From contig NZ_CP047943.1 of the NCBI RefSeq assembly GCF_014279595.1, positions 2,292,422-2,356,421 on the forward strand: 64,000 nt of DNA. Reading direction: 5' to 3'. Position numbers and translations under genes: made by a program. Positions 44,531 to 54,464 of the stretch are shown piece by piece. Position 1 is the stretch's first letter; every line of letters begins with the position of its first letter. The notes under the pieces were generated by a model. The model did no database searches. It saw only the letters and a program-made list of their open reading frames with translations, and was not told where the DNA came from. Source of the DNA: Synechococcus sp. RS9909 (GTDB lineage: Bacteria > Cyanobacteriota > Cyanobacteriia > PCC-6307 > Cyanobiaceae).

Positions 44531-46543
44531 ATGCACTCGGCCGCTGACTTCGCCTGGTTGATCCCGGTGCTCCCCCTGCTCGGTGCTGTCCTCACCGGCC
44601 TGGGGCTGATCAGTTTCAACCGCACGATCAATCGGTTGCGCAAACCGGTTGCCGTGCTGCTACTCAGTTGCGTGGGGGCGGCCGCCGCCATCAGTTATGC
44701 GGTGCTGCTCGAACAGCTGGCAGGTGCCGCTCCGGTGGAACATCTGTTTGTGTGGGCCAGCGCCGGCAGTTTCAGCCTGCCGATGGGCTACGTGGTCGAT
44801 CCGCTCGGGGCCGTGATGCTCGCCCTGGTCACCACGATCGCCCTGCTGGTGATGCTGTATTCCCATGGCTACATGGCGCACGACAAGAGCTACGTGCGCT
44901 TTTTCACCTACCTCGCCCTGTTCAGCAGTTCAATGCTCGGGCTGGTGTTGAGCCCGAACCTCCTCGAGATCTACGTGTTCTGGGAACTGGTGGGGATGTC
45001 GTCGTATCTGCTGATCGGCTTCTGGTACGACCGCGACGGTGCCGCCCATGCCGCCCAAAAAGCTTTTGTGGTGAACAGGGTCGGGGATTTCGGGCTCCTT
45101 CTCGGAATCCTCGGTCTGTTCTGGGCCACCGGCAGCTTTGATTTCCAGGGCATCGCCGATGGCCTCTCCGCTGCGATCAGCTCAGGCGTGGTGCCCGGCT
45201 GGGCCGCTCTCGCCCTCTGCCTGTTCGTGTTCATGGGGCCGATGGCCAAGTCGGCCCAGTTCCCCCTGCACGTGTGGCTGCCCGACGCGATGGAAGGCCC
45301 CACCCCGATCTCCGCCCTGATCCACGCCGCCACGATGGTGGCCGCCGGCGTGTTCCTGGTGGCCCGCCTGGAGCCGCTCTACGCCCAGTTCCCATCGGTG
45401 GGTCTGGTGATCGCCGTGGTGGGCACGATCACCTGCTTTCTGGGGGCATCGATCGCCCTCACCCAGATGGATCTCAAGAAAGGGCTGGCTTACAGCACCG
45501 TGAGCCAACTGGGCTACATGATGCTGGCCATGGGTTGCGGCGCCCCGGTGGCCGGGATGTTCCACCTGGTGACGCACGCTTTCTTCAAAGCGATGCTCTT
45601 CCTCTGCTCTGGCTCGGTGATCCACGCCATGGAAGACGTGGTGGGGCATGAACCCGTGCTGGCGCAGGACATGCGCCTGATGGGCGGCCTGCGCGGCAAG
45701 ATGCCGATCACGGCGATCACCTTCCTGATCGGCTGCATCGCCATCAGCGGCATCCCCCCCCTCGCCGGCTTCTGGAGCAAGGACGAAATCCTCGGCCAGG
45801 CCTTCGGCACATTCCCGCTGTTGTGGGCCGTGGGCTTTCTCACCGCAGGCATGACGGCCTTCTACATGTTCCGCCTCTACTTCCTCACCTTCGAAGGGGA
45901 GTTCCGCGGCACGGATACGGCGCTGCAACACAACCTGCTCGAAGCCGCCGGCAAAACTGCGGACGAAGACCATGGTCATCAGGCCGGCAGCGTGCATGAA
46001 TCCACCTGGTCGATGACCCTGCCCCTGGCGATCCTGGCGGTGCCGTCGGTGCTCATCGGCCTGCTCGGCACCCCCTGGAACAGCCGCTTTGCTGCCCTGC
46101 TCAATCCAGAGGAGGCGGTGGAGATGGCTGAACACTTCAGCTGGGGAGACTTCCTGCCCCTGGCCGGTGCCTCTGTAGCCATCTCGTTGCTGGGCATCAG
46201 CATCGCCGTTCTCGCCTATCTGCTGCATCGCCTCGATCTGAGCCAGCTTGCGGCCGCTCGCTTCCCGGCGATCAATGCCTTCCTTGCCAACAAGTGGTAT
46301 CTCGATGCCATCAACGAAAAGCTCTTTGTTCGCGGCAGCCGCAAGCTGGCGCGCGAGGTGCTGGAAGTGGACGCCAAGGTGGTGGATGGCGTGGTGAATC
46401 TCACCGGCCTGCTCACCCTGGGCAGCGGCGAAGGCCTGAAATACTTCGAGACCGGCAGGGCGCAGTTCTATGCCTTGATCGTGTTCGGTGGCGTCATCGC
46501 CCTGGTGGTGCTGTTCGGCGTGCTCGGCAGTCCGATCAGCTGA
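44531..46543 (+). CDS. ndhF: NAD(P)H-quinone oxidoreductase subunit 5 (NdhF1)
   Basis: A 670-aa proton-pumping subunit of NDH-1 with about 16 helices. The antiporter-like core contains YVFWELVGMSSYLLIGFWYDR, MGPMAKSAQFPLHVWLPDAMEGPTP and ALIHAATMVAAGVFL, with the catalytic Glu and Lys residues. HAFFKAMLFLCSGSVIHAM is also typical. The long C-terminal lateral helix follows residue 560. It is the F1 (respiratory/cyclic) type rather than the CO2-uptake form, judged from overall similarity. ndhD follows 112 bp downstream. Confidence 0.96.
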   Translation: MHSAADFAWLIPVLPLLGAVLTGLGLISFNRTINRLRKPVAVLLLSCVGAAAAISYAVLLEQLAGAAPVEHLFVWASAGSFSLPMGYVVDPLGAVMLALVTTIALLVMLYSHGYMAHDKSYVRFFTYLALFSSSMLGLVLSPNLLEIYVFWELVGMSSYLLIGFWYDRDGAAHAAQKAFVVNRVGDFGLLLGILGLFWATGSFDFQGIADGLSAAISSGVVPGWAALALCLFVFMGPMAKSAQFPLHVWLPDAMEGPTPISALIHAATMVAAGVFLVARLEPLYAQFPSVGLVIAVVGTITCFLGASIALTQMDLKKGLAYSTVSQLGYMMLAMGCGAPVAGMFHLVTHAFFKAMLFLCSGSVIHAMEDVVGHEPVLAQDMRLMGGLRGKMPITAITFLIGCIAISGIPPLAGFWSKDEILGQAFGTFPLLWAVGFLTAGMTAFYMFRLYFLTFEGEFRGTDTALQHNLLEAAGKTADEDHGHQAGSVHESTWSMTLPLAILAVPSVLIGLLGTPWNSRFAALLNPEEAVEMAEHFSWGDFLPLAGASVAISLLGISIAVLAYLLHRLDLSQLAAARFPAINAFLANKWYLDAINEKLFVRGSRKLAREVLEVDAKVVDGVVNLTGLLTLGSGEGLKYFETGRAQFYALIVFGGVIALVVLFGVLGSPIS

Positions 46544-46655
46544 TCCGTTCGCGCCCTGACGGCCTCCAGACGCGTTGTGTGTGTCAACGCCTATCGAGGC
46601 GATGCGAACCGGGCCAGGATTTCTACACTCCAGCCAGTGCTGAAAAGGCCTGGCC

Positions 46656-48320
46656 GTGCTGGATTTCGCCGTCAGTCCACCCTTCGATCCCACGTCGGCT
46701 CTGGTGCCTGACGCCCTCGAAGCCGGTGTTCCCTGGCTGAGCCTTTCGATTCTGTTTCCGATCGTCGGCGCCCTGATCGTGCCCTTTGTGCCCGACAAGG
46801 GAGACGGCAAACAGGTGCGCTGGTTTGCGCTGGGCATCGCCCTGGTCACCTTCCTGATCACAGCTGCTGCCTACCTCAATGGCTACGACCCCAGTGTCAG
46901 CGGCCTGCAGCTGTCGGAACGGGTGAGCTGGCTACCGCAGCTCGGACTCACCTGGGCCGTCGGCGCCGATGGGCTCTCCATGCCCCTGATTCTGCTCACG
47001 AGCTTCATCACCACCCTGGCCGTTCTCGCCGCCTGGCCGGTCACCTTCAAACCGAAGCTGTTCTTTTTCCTGATCCTGGCGATGGATGGCGGGCAGATCG
47101 CCGTCTTCGCTGTGCAAGACATGCTGCTCTTCTTCCTGGCCTGGGAGCTGGAGCTGATTCCGGTGTATCTGCTGCTGGCGATCTGGGGAGGCAAGAAACG
47201 CCAATACGCCGCCACCAAATTCATCCTCTACACCGCCGGAAGCTCCTTGTTCATCCTGCTGGCAGCCCTGGCCATGGGTTTCTTCGGGGGTGGAACACCG
47301 AGTTACGAATACAGCGTGCTGGCACAGAAGGGCTTCGGCACCGGCTTCCAACTGCTCTGCTACGCGGGCTTGCTGATCGCCTTCGGCGTCAAGCTGCCGA
47401 TCGTGCCCTTGCACACCTGGCTGCCGGATGCCCACGGCGAAGCCACCGCTCCTGTGCACATGCTGCTGGCCGGCATTCTGCTCAAGATGGGTGGTTACGC
47501 CCTGATGCGCTTCAACGCCGAGTTGCTGCCGGCAGCGCATGCCCAATTCGCGCCGCTGCTGGTGGTGCTTGGGGTGGTGAACATCATCTATGCCGCCCTC
47601 ACCTCCTTCGCCCAGCGCAATCTCAAACGCAAGATCGCCTACAGCTCCATCAGCCACATGGGTTTCGTGCTGATCGGCATCGGCAGCTTCAGCGCCCTCG
47701 GCACCAGTGGCGCCATGCTGCAGATGATCAGCCATGGTCTGATCGGCGCCAGCCTGTTTTTCCTGGTGGGAGCCACCTACGACCGCACCCACACACTCCA
47801 GCTCGATGAGATGGGCGGCGTGGGCCAGAAGATGCGGATCATGTTCGCCCTCTGGACGATCTGCTCCCTCGCCTCCCTGGCCCTGCCCGGCATGAGTGGC
47901 TTCGTGAGTGAATTGATGGTGTTTGCCGGCTTCGCCACCGACGAGGCCTACAGCCTCACCTTCCGCATCGTCATCGACGGCCTGGCTGCCGTCGGCGTGA
48001 TCCTGACCCCGATCTATCTCCTCTCCATGCTGCGGGAGATTTTCTTCGGCAAAGAAAACAGCCAGCTGGTGACCAACACCAACCTGGTGGATGCCGAACC
48101 GCGCGAGATCTACATCATCGGCTGCCTGCTGGTGCCGATCATCGGCATCGGTTTGTATCCCCGGCTGATGACCGACAGCTACCGCAGTTCGATCGAGGCG
48201 CTGGTGGATCGGGATGTGGTGGCGATGGAACGGCTCAAACAACCCACGGCGCCGATGATTCGCAGCCTCTCACTGGCGCCGGCCCTGTTGCAGGCTCCGG
48301 CGCTGCCTGTGGGCGAATAA
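46656..48320 (+). CDS. ndhD: NAD(P)H-quinone oxidoreductase subunit 4 (NdhD1)
   Basis: A 554-aa antiporter-like pump subunit of NDH-1. Motifs include [41 protein letters not shown] (catalytic Glu) and [20 protein letters not shown] with lysine, then [18 protein letters not shown]. The start is GTG 46656. Together with ndhF it forms the distal membrane arm. Paralogues D3/D4 belong to CO2-uptake complexes; the adjacency to ndhF1-type sequence favours D1. Confidence 0.95.
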   Translation: MLDFAVSPPFDPTSALVPDALEAGVPWLSLSILFPIVGALIVPFVPDKGDGKQVRWFALGIALVTFLITAAAYLNGYDPSVSGLQLSERVSWLPQLGLTWAVGADGLSMPLILLTSFITTLAVLAAWPVTFKPKLFFFLILAMDGGQIAVFAVQDMLLFFLAWELELIPVYLLLAIWGGKKRQYAATKFILYTAGSSLFILLAALAMGFFGGGTPSYEYSVLAQKGFGTGFQLLCYAGLLIAFGVKLPIVPLHTWLPDAHGEATAPVHMLLAGILLKMGGYALMRFNAELLPAAHAQFAPLLVVLGVVNIIYAALTSFAQRNLKRKIAYSSISHMGFVLIGIGSFSALGTSGAMLQMISHGLIGASLFFLVGATYDRTHTLQLDEMGGVGQKMRIMFALWTICSLASLALPGMSGFVSELMVFAGFATDEAYSLTFRIVIDGLAAVGVILTPIYLLSMLREIFFGKENSQLVTNTNLVDAEPREIYIIGCLLVPIIGIGLYPRLMTDSYRSSIEALVDRDVVAMERLKQPTAPMIRSLSLAPALLQAPALPVGE

Positions 48321-48388
48321 CCACCAAGGGATCGGAGCTGGCATCTCCTTGTTCTCCTCGATACCCTCAGCGCAGTGATGTCACAGCG

Positions 48389-49291
48389 TTGTCGGATGCC
48401 GAGCTGAGCCGCGGAAGTGAGGGGGGGGCGCGCCTGGCGATCCGCCTGCTTCAGGATGCGGCGCAGCGCGGCGATCTCGATCCCTGGGATGTGGATGTGA
48501 TCGCCGTTGTGGACGGCTTTCTCGATCAGCTCCGTCAGCGCATTGCCGTGCCCCGTCAGGTGGCGCACGCCCTTCAGGGTCGTGGTGGCAGCTACGAGCA
48601 GGATCTGGCCGACAGCAGCGAAGCCTTTCTGGCCGCCTCCGTGCTCGTGGGCCTGAAAGCGGAAGTGCTCGAAGCCCAGACCTTCCCCCCGGAGCCAGTG
48701 CTGGAAGAGTGCTGCGAAGCTGAGCTGGGGGATCAGGGCTGGCTGAATCCGGAGTTCGACCTGCCCCGTCGACCGGAACGCTTGCTGGAGCGCCGCCCGG
48801 TGGCCCCACCACCGTTGCGGCGGCCGGTCACCCTCGGCGAACTGATCGAACAGCTCGAATCGATCGCCGAACAACTCGACTCCGACGAGCTGGAGCTGCG
48901 GCGACGCCAACGGCAGAAGCGCTTCAGTCGTCGCGAAGCGATTGCCCAGGTGGCCGCCCTCGCCCACCGGGAGAAACTGCCGGAAACCACCGCTGCCCTG
49001 GGCGTGTTCCTGAGCCGTTGGGAGGCAGCCCTTCACTGGACCGATTTCGAAACCCTCGTTCAACGCTGGGCGGAAGCTGCGGCTGCGGATCTGGACACCG
49101 ATCGGGTGGGGGTGTTCTGGGCCCTGCTCTTCCTCTCCTCCCAGGGACAGGTGGAGCTGCAGCAGGAGGGGCACCTGCATGCCCCACTCCGGCTGAAACG
49201 GGTGCTGGCATCAGGCAGTGCGGCCCAGTTGCCGCTCACAACGCTGCAGGTGCCAGCTGTCATGCCGGCCGAGGAGGCGAGGGTGGCGTAA
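48389..49291 (+). CDS. scpA: segregation and condensation protein A
   Basis: ScpA is the kleisin of the bacterial SMC complex and helps organise and segregate chromosomes. The 300-aa protein has the ScpA N-terminal pattern (RLAIRLLQDAAQRGDLDPWDVDVIAVVDGFLDQL, read in parts), then SEAFLAASVLVGLKAEVL, a variable middle, and a C-terminal winged helix (VGVFWALLFLSSQGQVELQQ). The start TTG 48389 is the best in frame. No scpB is adjacent. Confidence 0.88.
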   Translation: MSDAELSRGSEGGARLAIRLLQDAAQRGDLDPWDVDVIAVVDGFLDQLRQRIAVPRQVAHALQGRGGSYEQDLADSSEAFLAASVLVGLKAEVLEAQTFPPEPVLEECCEAELGDQGWLNPEFDLPRRPERLLERRPVAPPPLRRPVTLGELIEQLESIAEQLDSDELELRRRQRQKRFSRREAIAQVAALAHREKLPETTAALGVFLSRWEAALHWTDFETLVQRWAEAAAADLDTDRVGVFWALLFLSSQGQVELQQEGHLHAPLRLKRVLASGSAAQLPLTTLQVPAVMPAEEARVA

Positions 49292-49337
49292 GCGGCCCTT
49301 TATGTTGATGCATCCGAACTGAGGCCTCGAGACGTCG

Positions 49338-50516
49338 ATGAAGGCGATGATCCTGGCGGCGGGCAAGGGAACGCGGGTCCAGCCGATCACGCACGTGATC
49401 CCTAAGCCGATGATCCCAATCCTGCAGAAACCGGTGATGGAGTTTCTGCTGGAGCTGCTCAAGGAGCACGGCTTCAAGGAGGTGATGGTGAATGTGTCGC
49501 ACCTCGCCGAAGAAATCGAGAACTACTTCCGCGACGGCCAGCGCTTCGGTGTGGAAATCGCTTACAGCTTTGAAGGCCGCATCGAGGATGGTGAACTGAT
49601 CGGCGATGCCCTGGGGTCGGCCGGCGGCCTCAAGAAGATCCAGGATTTCCAGCCCTTTTTCGATGACACCTTCGTGGTGCTCTGCGGCGATGCCCTGATC
49701 GACCTGGACCTGAGCGAAGCGGTGCGTCGCCACAGGGAGAAGGGGGCGATCGCCAGCCTCGTCACCAAACGGGTGCCTCGCGATCAGGTGAGCAGCTACG
49801 GCGTCGTCGTCACCGACGAACAGGACTGCATCCGCGCCTTCCAGGAAAAACCGAAGGTGGAGGAATCCCTCAGCGACACAATCAACACCGGCATCTACAT
49901 CTTCGAGCCGGAGATCTTTGCCCACATTCCCTCCGGTCAACCGTTCGACATCGGCTCCGACCTGTTCCCGAAGCTGGTGGAGCTGGGGTCGCCCTTCTAT
50001 GCCCTGCCGATGGATTTCGAATGGGTGGATATTGGCAAAGTGCCCGATTACTGGCAGGCGATTCGCAGCGTGCTCCAGGGCGAGGTGCGTCAGGTCGGCA
50101 TCCCGGGCAAGGAGGTGCGGCCAGGGGTCTATACCGGCCTGAACGTGGCTGCCAACTGGGACACGATCAAGGTGCAGGGCCCGGTGTATGTGGGTGGAAT
50201 GACCAAGATCGAAGATGGCGCCACCATTCTCGGCCCGTCGATGATCGGCCCCAGCTGTCACATCTGCGAAGGCGCGGTGATCGACAACTCGATCATTTTT
50301 GATTACTCACGGATCGGCCCCGGGGTGCAGTTGGTGGAGAAGTTGGTGTTCGGCCGCTACTGCGTCGGCAAGAACGGCGACCACTTCGATCTGCAGGAAG
50401 CGGCCCTCGACTGGCTGATCACCGATGCCCGCCGTCAGGATCTGGTGGAACCCTCGCCCCAGCAGAAGGCGATGGCCGAGCTGCTCGGCACCGATCTCAC
50501 GACCGCTGCGAATTAA
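49338..50516 (+). CDS. NDP-sugar pyrophosphorylase (mannose-1-P guanylyltransferase-like)
   Basis: A 392-aa nucleotidyltransferase. The N-terminal signature is ILAAGKGTRVQPITHVIPKP, with VVLCGDALIDLDL as the metal-binding GD motif. Residues about 250-340 form a left-handed beta-helix with hexapeptide repeats (VYVGGMTKIEDGATILGPSM; GPSCHICEGAVIDNS). It makes an activated sugar for polysaccharide synthesis; GDP-mannose or a dTDP/ADP-sugar cannot be told apart here. The 3' end overlaps metF by 20 bp at a tandem duplication. Confidence 0.87.
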   Translation: MKAMILAAGKGTRVQPITHVIPKPMIPILQKPVMEFLLELLKEHGFKEVMVNVSHLAEEIENYFRDGQRFGVEIAYSFEGRIEDGELIGDALGSAGGLKKIQDFQPFFDDTFVVLCGDALIDLDLSEAVRRHREKGAIASLVTKRVPRDQVSSYGVVVTDEQDCIRAFQEKPKVEESLSDTINTGIYIFEPEIFAHIPSGQPFDIGSDLFPKLVELGSPFYALPMDFEWVDIGKVPDYWQAIRSVLQGEVRQVGIPGKEVRPGVYTGLNVAANWDTIKVQGPVYVGGMTKIEDGATILGPSMIGPSCHICEGAVIDNSIIFDYSRIGPGVQLVEKLVFGRYCVGKNGDHFDLQEAALDWLITDARRQDLVEPSPQQKAMAELLGTDLTTAAN

Positions 50517-51420
50517 CAGCCTGCGAATTAACAGCCTCTGAGCTGACGCCCGCCTGACGGAGGATCTCCGGGATTCGCTCCTCCGCTTTCACCGCCATCA
50601 GGTGCACCCCGTGGGCGATCCCCAGATAGCGACGCACCTGCTCGGCGGCGATGGTCACCCCTTCGGCGGCAGGGTTCTCGGCCCTGGCCAAGCGATCGAT
50701 CAGGGCCTCGGGAATGCAAGCCCCGGGCACCATCCGATTGATGAACTGGGCGTTGCGAGCCGATTTGAGCAGAAACACTCCGGCCAGCACAGGGAGCTCC
50801 AAGGGAGTCGCCAACTCGCGGCAGAAGCGCTCCAGCACAGCGGCATCCATCACCATCTGGGTCTGCACGAACTGGGCACCGGCCTTGCGTTTGCGTTCCA
50901 ATCGCCTGGAGAGGCCGCTCCAGCTGGAGGCGTGAGGATCGGCAGCAGCCCCCGCAAACAGGCTGGTGGGCCCATCCGCCAGGGTTTCCTTTACCGGATC
51001 CAAGCCGCTGTTGAACGCCGTGACCTGCTGGAGCAGACGCACCGATTCGAGCTCATTGACTGGCCTGGCGCCGGGCTGATCCCCCGCCTTCACCGGGTCA
51101 CCGGTGAGGCACAGCAGGTTGCGGATCCCCAGAGCATGGGCCCCGAGCAGATCCCCCTGCAGCGCAATCCGATTGCGATCGCGGCAAGCCATCTGCAGCA
51201 CCGGCTCATGGCCTGCATCCAGAAGCAGGCGGCAGAGGGCGAGGCTGCTCATCCGCATCACCGCCCGGCTGCCATCCGTCACATTGATGGCATGCACCCG
51301 GCCCCGCAGCAGCTCCGCCATCGCCAGGGCATGGCTGGGATCCCCTCCCCGTGGCGGCATCACCTCCGCCGTGATCGCTGCCTCTCCAGACAGCAGGACG
51401 CGCTGCAGCGCACTGACCAA
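50497..51420 (-). CDS. metF: methylenetetrahydrofolate reductase
   Basis: This flavoenzyme reduces 5,10-methylene-THF to 5-methyl-THF for methionine synthesis. The 307-aa TIM barrel has AEVMPPRGGDPSHALAMAE, HAINVTDGSRAVMRMSS, LCLTGDPVKAGDQPGA (flavin contact) and GAQFVQTQMVMD. The start is TTG 51420. The C-terminus ends AVNSQAVNSQRS because of a 15-bp tandem duplication shared with the convergent nucleotidyltransferase gene. Confidence 0.92.
   Translation of the reverse strand: MVSALQRVLLSGEAAITAEVMPPRGGDPSHALAMAELLRGRVHAINVTDGSRAVMRMSSLALCRLLLDAGHEPVLQMACRDRNRIALQGDLLGAHALGIRNLLCLTGDPVKAGDQPGARPVNELESVRLLQQVTAFNSGLDPVKETLADGPTSLFAGAAADPHASSWSGLSRRLERKRKAGAQFVQTQMVMDAAVLERFCRELATPLELPVLAGVFLLKSARNAQFINRMVPGACIPEALIDRLARAENPAAEGVTIAAEQVRRYLGIAHGVHLMAVKAEERIPEILRQAGVSSEAVNSQAVNSQRS
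50507..50536. repeat. 15-bp perfect tandem duplication across the convergent gene ends
   Basis: TGCGAATTAACAGCC occurs twice back to back (50507-50521, 50522-50536). The first copy contains the nucleotidyltransferase stop codon; on the other strand the duplication adds five residues (AVNSQ) to MetF. Confidence 0.9.
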
Positions 51421-51510
51421 ACCGATTCACCCTTGAACCCCGGCCACTATGGGGGATCAGGCCACTGCCCCGCGCCTAGGATGACAAGACAGGCGTGGGA
51501 ATCGGTGACC

Positions 51511-51789
51511 ATGGCCCATGGCAGCGACTCCGGCTCCCCATCGATCGATCTCTCGACCAGGGAGATCGAAATCGTGGAGCTGGTGGCGGAGGGACTCACC
51601 AATCAGGAAATCGCGGAACGCCTCACCATCAGCAAGCGCACGGTGGACAACCACGTCAGCAACGTGTTCACCAAAACCGGTGCCAAAAACCGGGTGGCCC
51701 TGCTGAACTGGGCCATGGATCACGGCAAGATCTGCCGGGATGGGTTCAATTGCTGCTCACTGCCTGACGCGACACCCGGCGCGTCCTGA
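51511..51789 (+). CDS. pedR: small LuxR-type regulator, PedR-like
   Basis: A 92-aa protein made almost entirely of one GerE/LuxR HTH (LSTREIEIVELVAEGLTNQEIAERLTISKRTVDNHVSNVF, read in parts). A short tail carries cysteines C75, C81 and C82 (KICRDGFNCCSLP). The cyanobacterial PedR has this size and Cys-rich tail and responds to photosynthetic electron flow through thioredoxin. The assignment is from recall of the family, so moderately sure. ATG 51511 is chosen; an in-frame ATG at 51481 would add ten residues. The last 44 bp overlap a convergent small gene. Confidence 0.72.
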   Translation: MAHGSDSGSPSIDLSTREIEIVELVAEGLTNQEIAERLTISKRTVDNHVSNVFTKTGAKNRVALLNWAMDHGKICRDGFNCCSLPDATPGAS

Positions 51790-51931
51790 TCGGCGAGCGG
51801 ATCACCCTGGGGATCGCCAGCAGAGAGCAATTCGCCAGAGAAAGCTCAAACAGCGCGGCATAGTCTTCACAGGCTTCCCGGCAGCCGCCCATGAAGCGCA
51901 GGATGCCGTCGCTGTCGTAAAGGCCATACAT
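51746..51931 (-). CDS. small conserved protein of unknown function
   Basis: A 61-aa protein beginning MYGLYDSDGILRFMGGCREACEDYAALFEL. ATG 51931 has an AGGGG a few bases upstream; a GTG lies two codons earlier. It has cysteines in GGCREACEDY and ANCSLLAI and a basic tail. No domain is recognised, though the beginning looks like a compact alpha/beta protein rather than a chance frame. The 3' half lies opposite the pedR-like gene, including the region encoding that gene's cysteine tail. Confidence 0.6.
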   Translation of the reverse strand: MYGLYDSDGILRFMGGCREACEDYAALFELSLANCSLLAIPRVIRSPIRTRRVSRQAVSSN

Positions 51932-51992
51932 GGCCACCCCCTGCAGATTGCTCTGCGACCTGGGCCGGCAGCGCCGACCCTGTCACTCAAAT

Positions 51993-52508
51993 CTAAAGCA
52001 AATCAAAAGCTTTCAGCCACTCCCCGGGCCTGCTCGCCAAGGGCTGGTGCGCCAGCGCCGCATTGCTCCAGCGATCGTCGCCCGTCAACTCGCGGCCACA
52101 CCAGGGGGGAAGCTCCAACGGCGCATCGGCCGCCGGCAGTTCCACCTCCGCTAACACCAGTGGTGCATTCTCCGCTGCAAACACATCCACCACCCAATCC
52201 CCGCCTGGACAGGCGAGGGCAAAGCGCGTCTTGGTGAGGCGATGGGGCGCGAACTGCCAGAGATCCTCCGCATCGGCCACGGGAATGGCGTATTCGAACT
52301 CATGGCGGGCAAAACCCGCCGCCGGGGCTTTGAGCGTCAGCCAGGCCTGCTCGGCCCGCCCTTGATCGCTGTCGCGCAGACGCAGTCGCACGGTGACACC
52401 CTCGCGCGAACCGGCGAGATACCCCTGACGCAACGGCTGGGCAGCACCGGCCAGGGACCGCCATCCATCCGATGCCACAAGGAAGCGACGTTCGATCTCG
52501 AGAGCCAT
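51993..52508 (-). CDS. CYTH domain protein (inorganic triphosphatase-like)
   Basis: A 171-aa protein with the CYTH signature EIERRFLV at residues 4-11, then VRLRLRD and FEYAIPVADAEDLW, and VVDVFA with acidic LAEVELP. These alternating charged strands form a tunnel that binds triphosphates and divalent metal. Bacterial stand-alone members usually hydrolyse inorganic triphosphate. The start is ATG 52508; nadK ends 12 bp upstream on the same strand, so co-transcription is likely. Confidence 0.88.
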   Translation of the reverse strand: MALEIERRFLVASDGWRSLAGAAQPLRQGYLAGSREGVTVRLRLRDSDQGRAEQAWLTLKAPAAGFARHEFEYAIPVADAEDLWQFAPHRLTKTRFALACPGGDWVVDVFAAENAPLVLAEVELPAADAPLELPPWCGRELTGDDRWSNAALAHQPLASRPGEWLKAFDLL

Positions 52509-52520
52509 GGCGTTTCAGGA

Positions 52521-53474
52521 TCAGTTCGGTGATGGAGCGCTGTCCACCAGGCTGCCCGCCCAGTGGAGCTTGTAGGCCAGGGTGCGGTAGTAGGAGGGCC
52601 GCTGATCCAGCTGCACCATCAGGGCGTGGTGGGGAGCCCGCTGAATCACACAGCACTCACCCGGCTCCAGGACAGAGCCACTGGCACCATCTTTCCAGAG
52701 CTTCACCTGACTGCTGGGCTGCCCCAGGGGCCAGATCACCAGCCTGGAGCGGGGTGGCACGACCACCGGCCGACTGGACAGACTCATGGGGCAGATCGGA
52801 CTGATGATGATGGCCTCCATGCCCGGATGCAGGATGGGTCCCCCTGCCGCCATCGCGTAGCCGGTGGAACCGGTGGGGGTGGCCAGGATCAGCCCGTCGC
52901 CCCGGATCTGATCCACCACTTCGCCATCGATCTCCAGCTCGAGAATGCAGGTGGGCGCAATTTCATCCCGATAGGGGCGCAAATAGAGATCATTGAGGGC
53001 CCAGTGCCGCTCCACATCGGGGGTCGCAGCATCGGTCATCGGCCCTGATGAGGCACCCACCGGACAATTGAGATCCGGGCGACGATTGACCGTGGCCTGC
53101 AGCATCATGCGCCGTTCCATGGCGTAACGGTCGTCGAGCAGGCGCTGCCAGAGCTCCTGACCGCCGAGGAGGCTGGGCTCATGGGTGAGAAAGCCAAGGT
53201 GGCCACCCACGTTGAAGCAAAGGATCGGGACCTTGAGCACCGACAGATGGCGCGCCGCGCCAAGCACGGTGCCGTCGCCACCCAGCACCACCGCCAGATC
53301 GGGAAGCTCGGTTTCCGAAGCCAGCAGACCTGGAAAGGGGTCGGCGCTGGCGCCGCTCATCGCCAGGGAGACCGTCACCCCGAGATCCGTCAATGCATCA
53401 GCGCAACGGCGGGCCTCACGCAAAGCAATCGGACTGTCAGCCCGATAAATCAGCCAGACCCTTTGGAGATGCAT
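52521..53474 (-). CDS. nadK: NAD kinase
   Basis: Phosphorylates NAD to NADP, the electron acceptor of photosynthesis. The GGDG motif is in [16 protein letters not shown], and the second conserved segment is [23 protein letters not shown]. The 317-aa length fits. Cyanobacteria usually have two NAD kinases; which one this is cannot be told here. The start is ATG 53474, 18 bp after ndhE, so it may belong to the ndhAIGE operon. Confidence 0.94.
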   Translation of the reverse strand: MHLQRVWLIYRADSPIALREARRCADALTDLGVTVSLAMSGASADPFPGLLASETELPDLAVVLGGDGTVLGAARHLSVLKVPILCFNVGGHLGFLTHEPSLLGGQELWQRLLDDRYAMERRMMLQATVNRRPDLNCPVGASSGPMTDAATPDVERHWALNDLYLRPYRDEIAPTCILELEIDGEVVDQIRGDGLILATPTGSTGYAMAAGGPILHPGMEAIIISPICPMSLSSRPVVVPPRSRLVIWPLGQPSSQVKLWKDGASGSVLEPGECCVIQRAPHHALMVQLDQRPSYYRTLAYKLHWAGSLVDSAPSPN

Positions 53475-53492
53475 GGACGTGGGGCACCGGGA

Positions 53493-53822
53493 TCACCAGC
53501 GCAGCAGATTGAAGCGTTCCATATCCACTGTGACCCGATTCCGATACAGCGACAGCAGAATCGCCAGACCCACCGCCGCCTCCGCCGCCGCCACGGTGAT
53601 CACGAACACGGCAAACACCTGACCGCGGATCAGATCGCCATCCACATACGAGGAGAACGCCATCAGGTTGATGTTGACGGCGTTCAGCATCAGCTCAATG
53701 CTCATCAGCACGCGCACCGCGTTGCGGCTGTTGATCAGGCCCCAAACCCCCGTGCAGAACAGCACCGCCGCCAGGAGCAGGTAGGCCTCAAGAGGTACGG
53801 AACCGCTCAGCAGGTCGGACAT
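53493..53822 (-). CDS. ndhE: NAD(P)H-quinone oxidoreductase subunit 4L (NdhE)
   Basis: A 109-aa three-helix membrane subunit (NuoK homologue). [34 protein letters not shown] (read in parts) carries the conserved membrane glutamates of the proton channel. ATG 53822 (MSDLLSG) is preferred over the ATG three codons earlier. It is last of the ndhA-I-G-E set. Confidence 0.95.
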   Translation of the reverse strand: MSDLLSGSVPLEAYLLLAAVLFCTGVWGLINSRNAVRVLMSIELMLNAVNINLMAFSSYVDGDLIRGQVFAVFVITVAAAEAAVGLAILLSLYRNRVTVDMERFNLLRW

Positions 53823-53861
53823 GGGGATCAAGAGCAGACAGGGGAAGGGAGATGGCCTGGA

Positions 53862-54464
53862 TCAGGAGGGACCCTGATCGACAAGCAGAGGTGTGCGCGC
53901 CTTTTCAATCAGGCCCTGATCGGCGACGGCGCCGGTGCCCAGGTCGGTGGACTGCACATCGCGACGGGCCAGAACGATCGCCCCGATCATCGCCATCAGC
54001 AACAACACCGACGCCAGCTCGAAGGGAAGCAGGTAGTCGGTGAAGAGATGTTCGCCGATCCGCTCGGTCGCCCCCTCACCGATCGCCGCCGGGCCTGGCA
54101 CAGCCCAGGGCGTGGTGATCACCACCCGCACCAACAGGGCGAACAGACCGGCACAGACGCCGGCGGAGAGCAGCCGCCGAATCGGCAGACCCTGAATCGG
54201 CGCCAGGTCTTCCCGTTTGTTCACGAGCATGATCGCGAACAGGATCAGCACGTTCACCGCCCCCACATAAACCAACACCTGGGCCGCAGCCACGAAGCTG
54301 GCATTGAGGAGGAGATAAAGGCCGGCAACCGCCAGAAACACGCCACCCAACAGGAAGGCGGAATAGACGATGTTGCTCAGGAGCACGACGCCGAGGGCGC
54401 CGATCACCACCACGGCAGCAAGGGCAACAAAACAGATGAGCTGGGTGGACGCTGCGATCGTCAT
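53862..54464 (-). CDS. ndhG: NAD(P)H-quinone oxidoreductase subunit 6 (NdhG)
   Basis: A 200-aa five-helix membrane subunit (NuoJ homologue), with the conserved [20 protein letters not shown] segment and a hydrophobic N-terminus. It lies between the quinone-site subunit NdhA and the pump subunits. ATG 54464 overlaps the ndhI stop by 4 bp, so translation is coupled. Confidence 0.95.
   Translation of the reverse strand: MTIAASTQLICFVALAAVVVIGALGVVLLSNIVYSAFLLGGVFLAVAGLYLLLNASFVAAAQVLVYVGAVNVLILFAIMLVNKREDLAPIQGLPIRRLLSAGVCAGLFALLVRVVITTPWAVPGPAAIGEGATERIGEHLFTDYLLPFELASVLLLMAMIGAIVLARRDVQSTDLGTGAVADQGLIEKARTPLLVDQGPS

Noticed and set aside
45182-46861. 559-codon minus-strand frame opposite ndhF
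   Set aside because: Antisense of a highly conserved gene; the His/Glu/Gly-rich translation reflects reversed membrane-helix codons.
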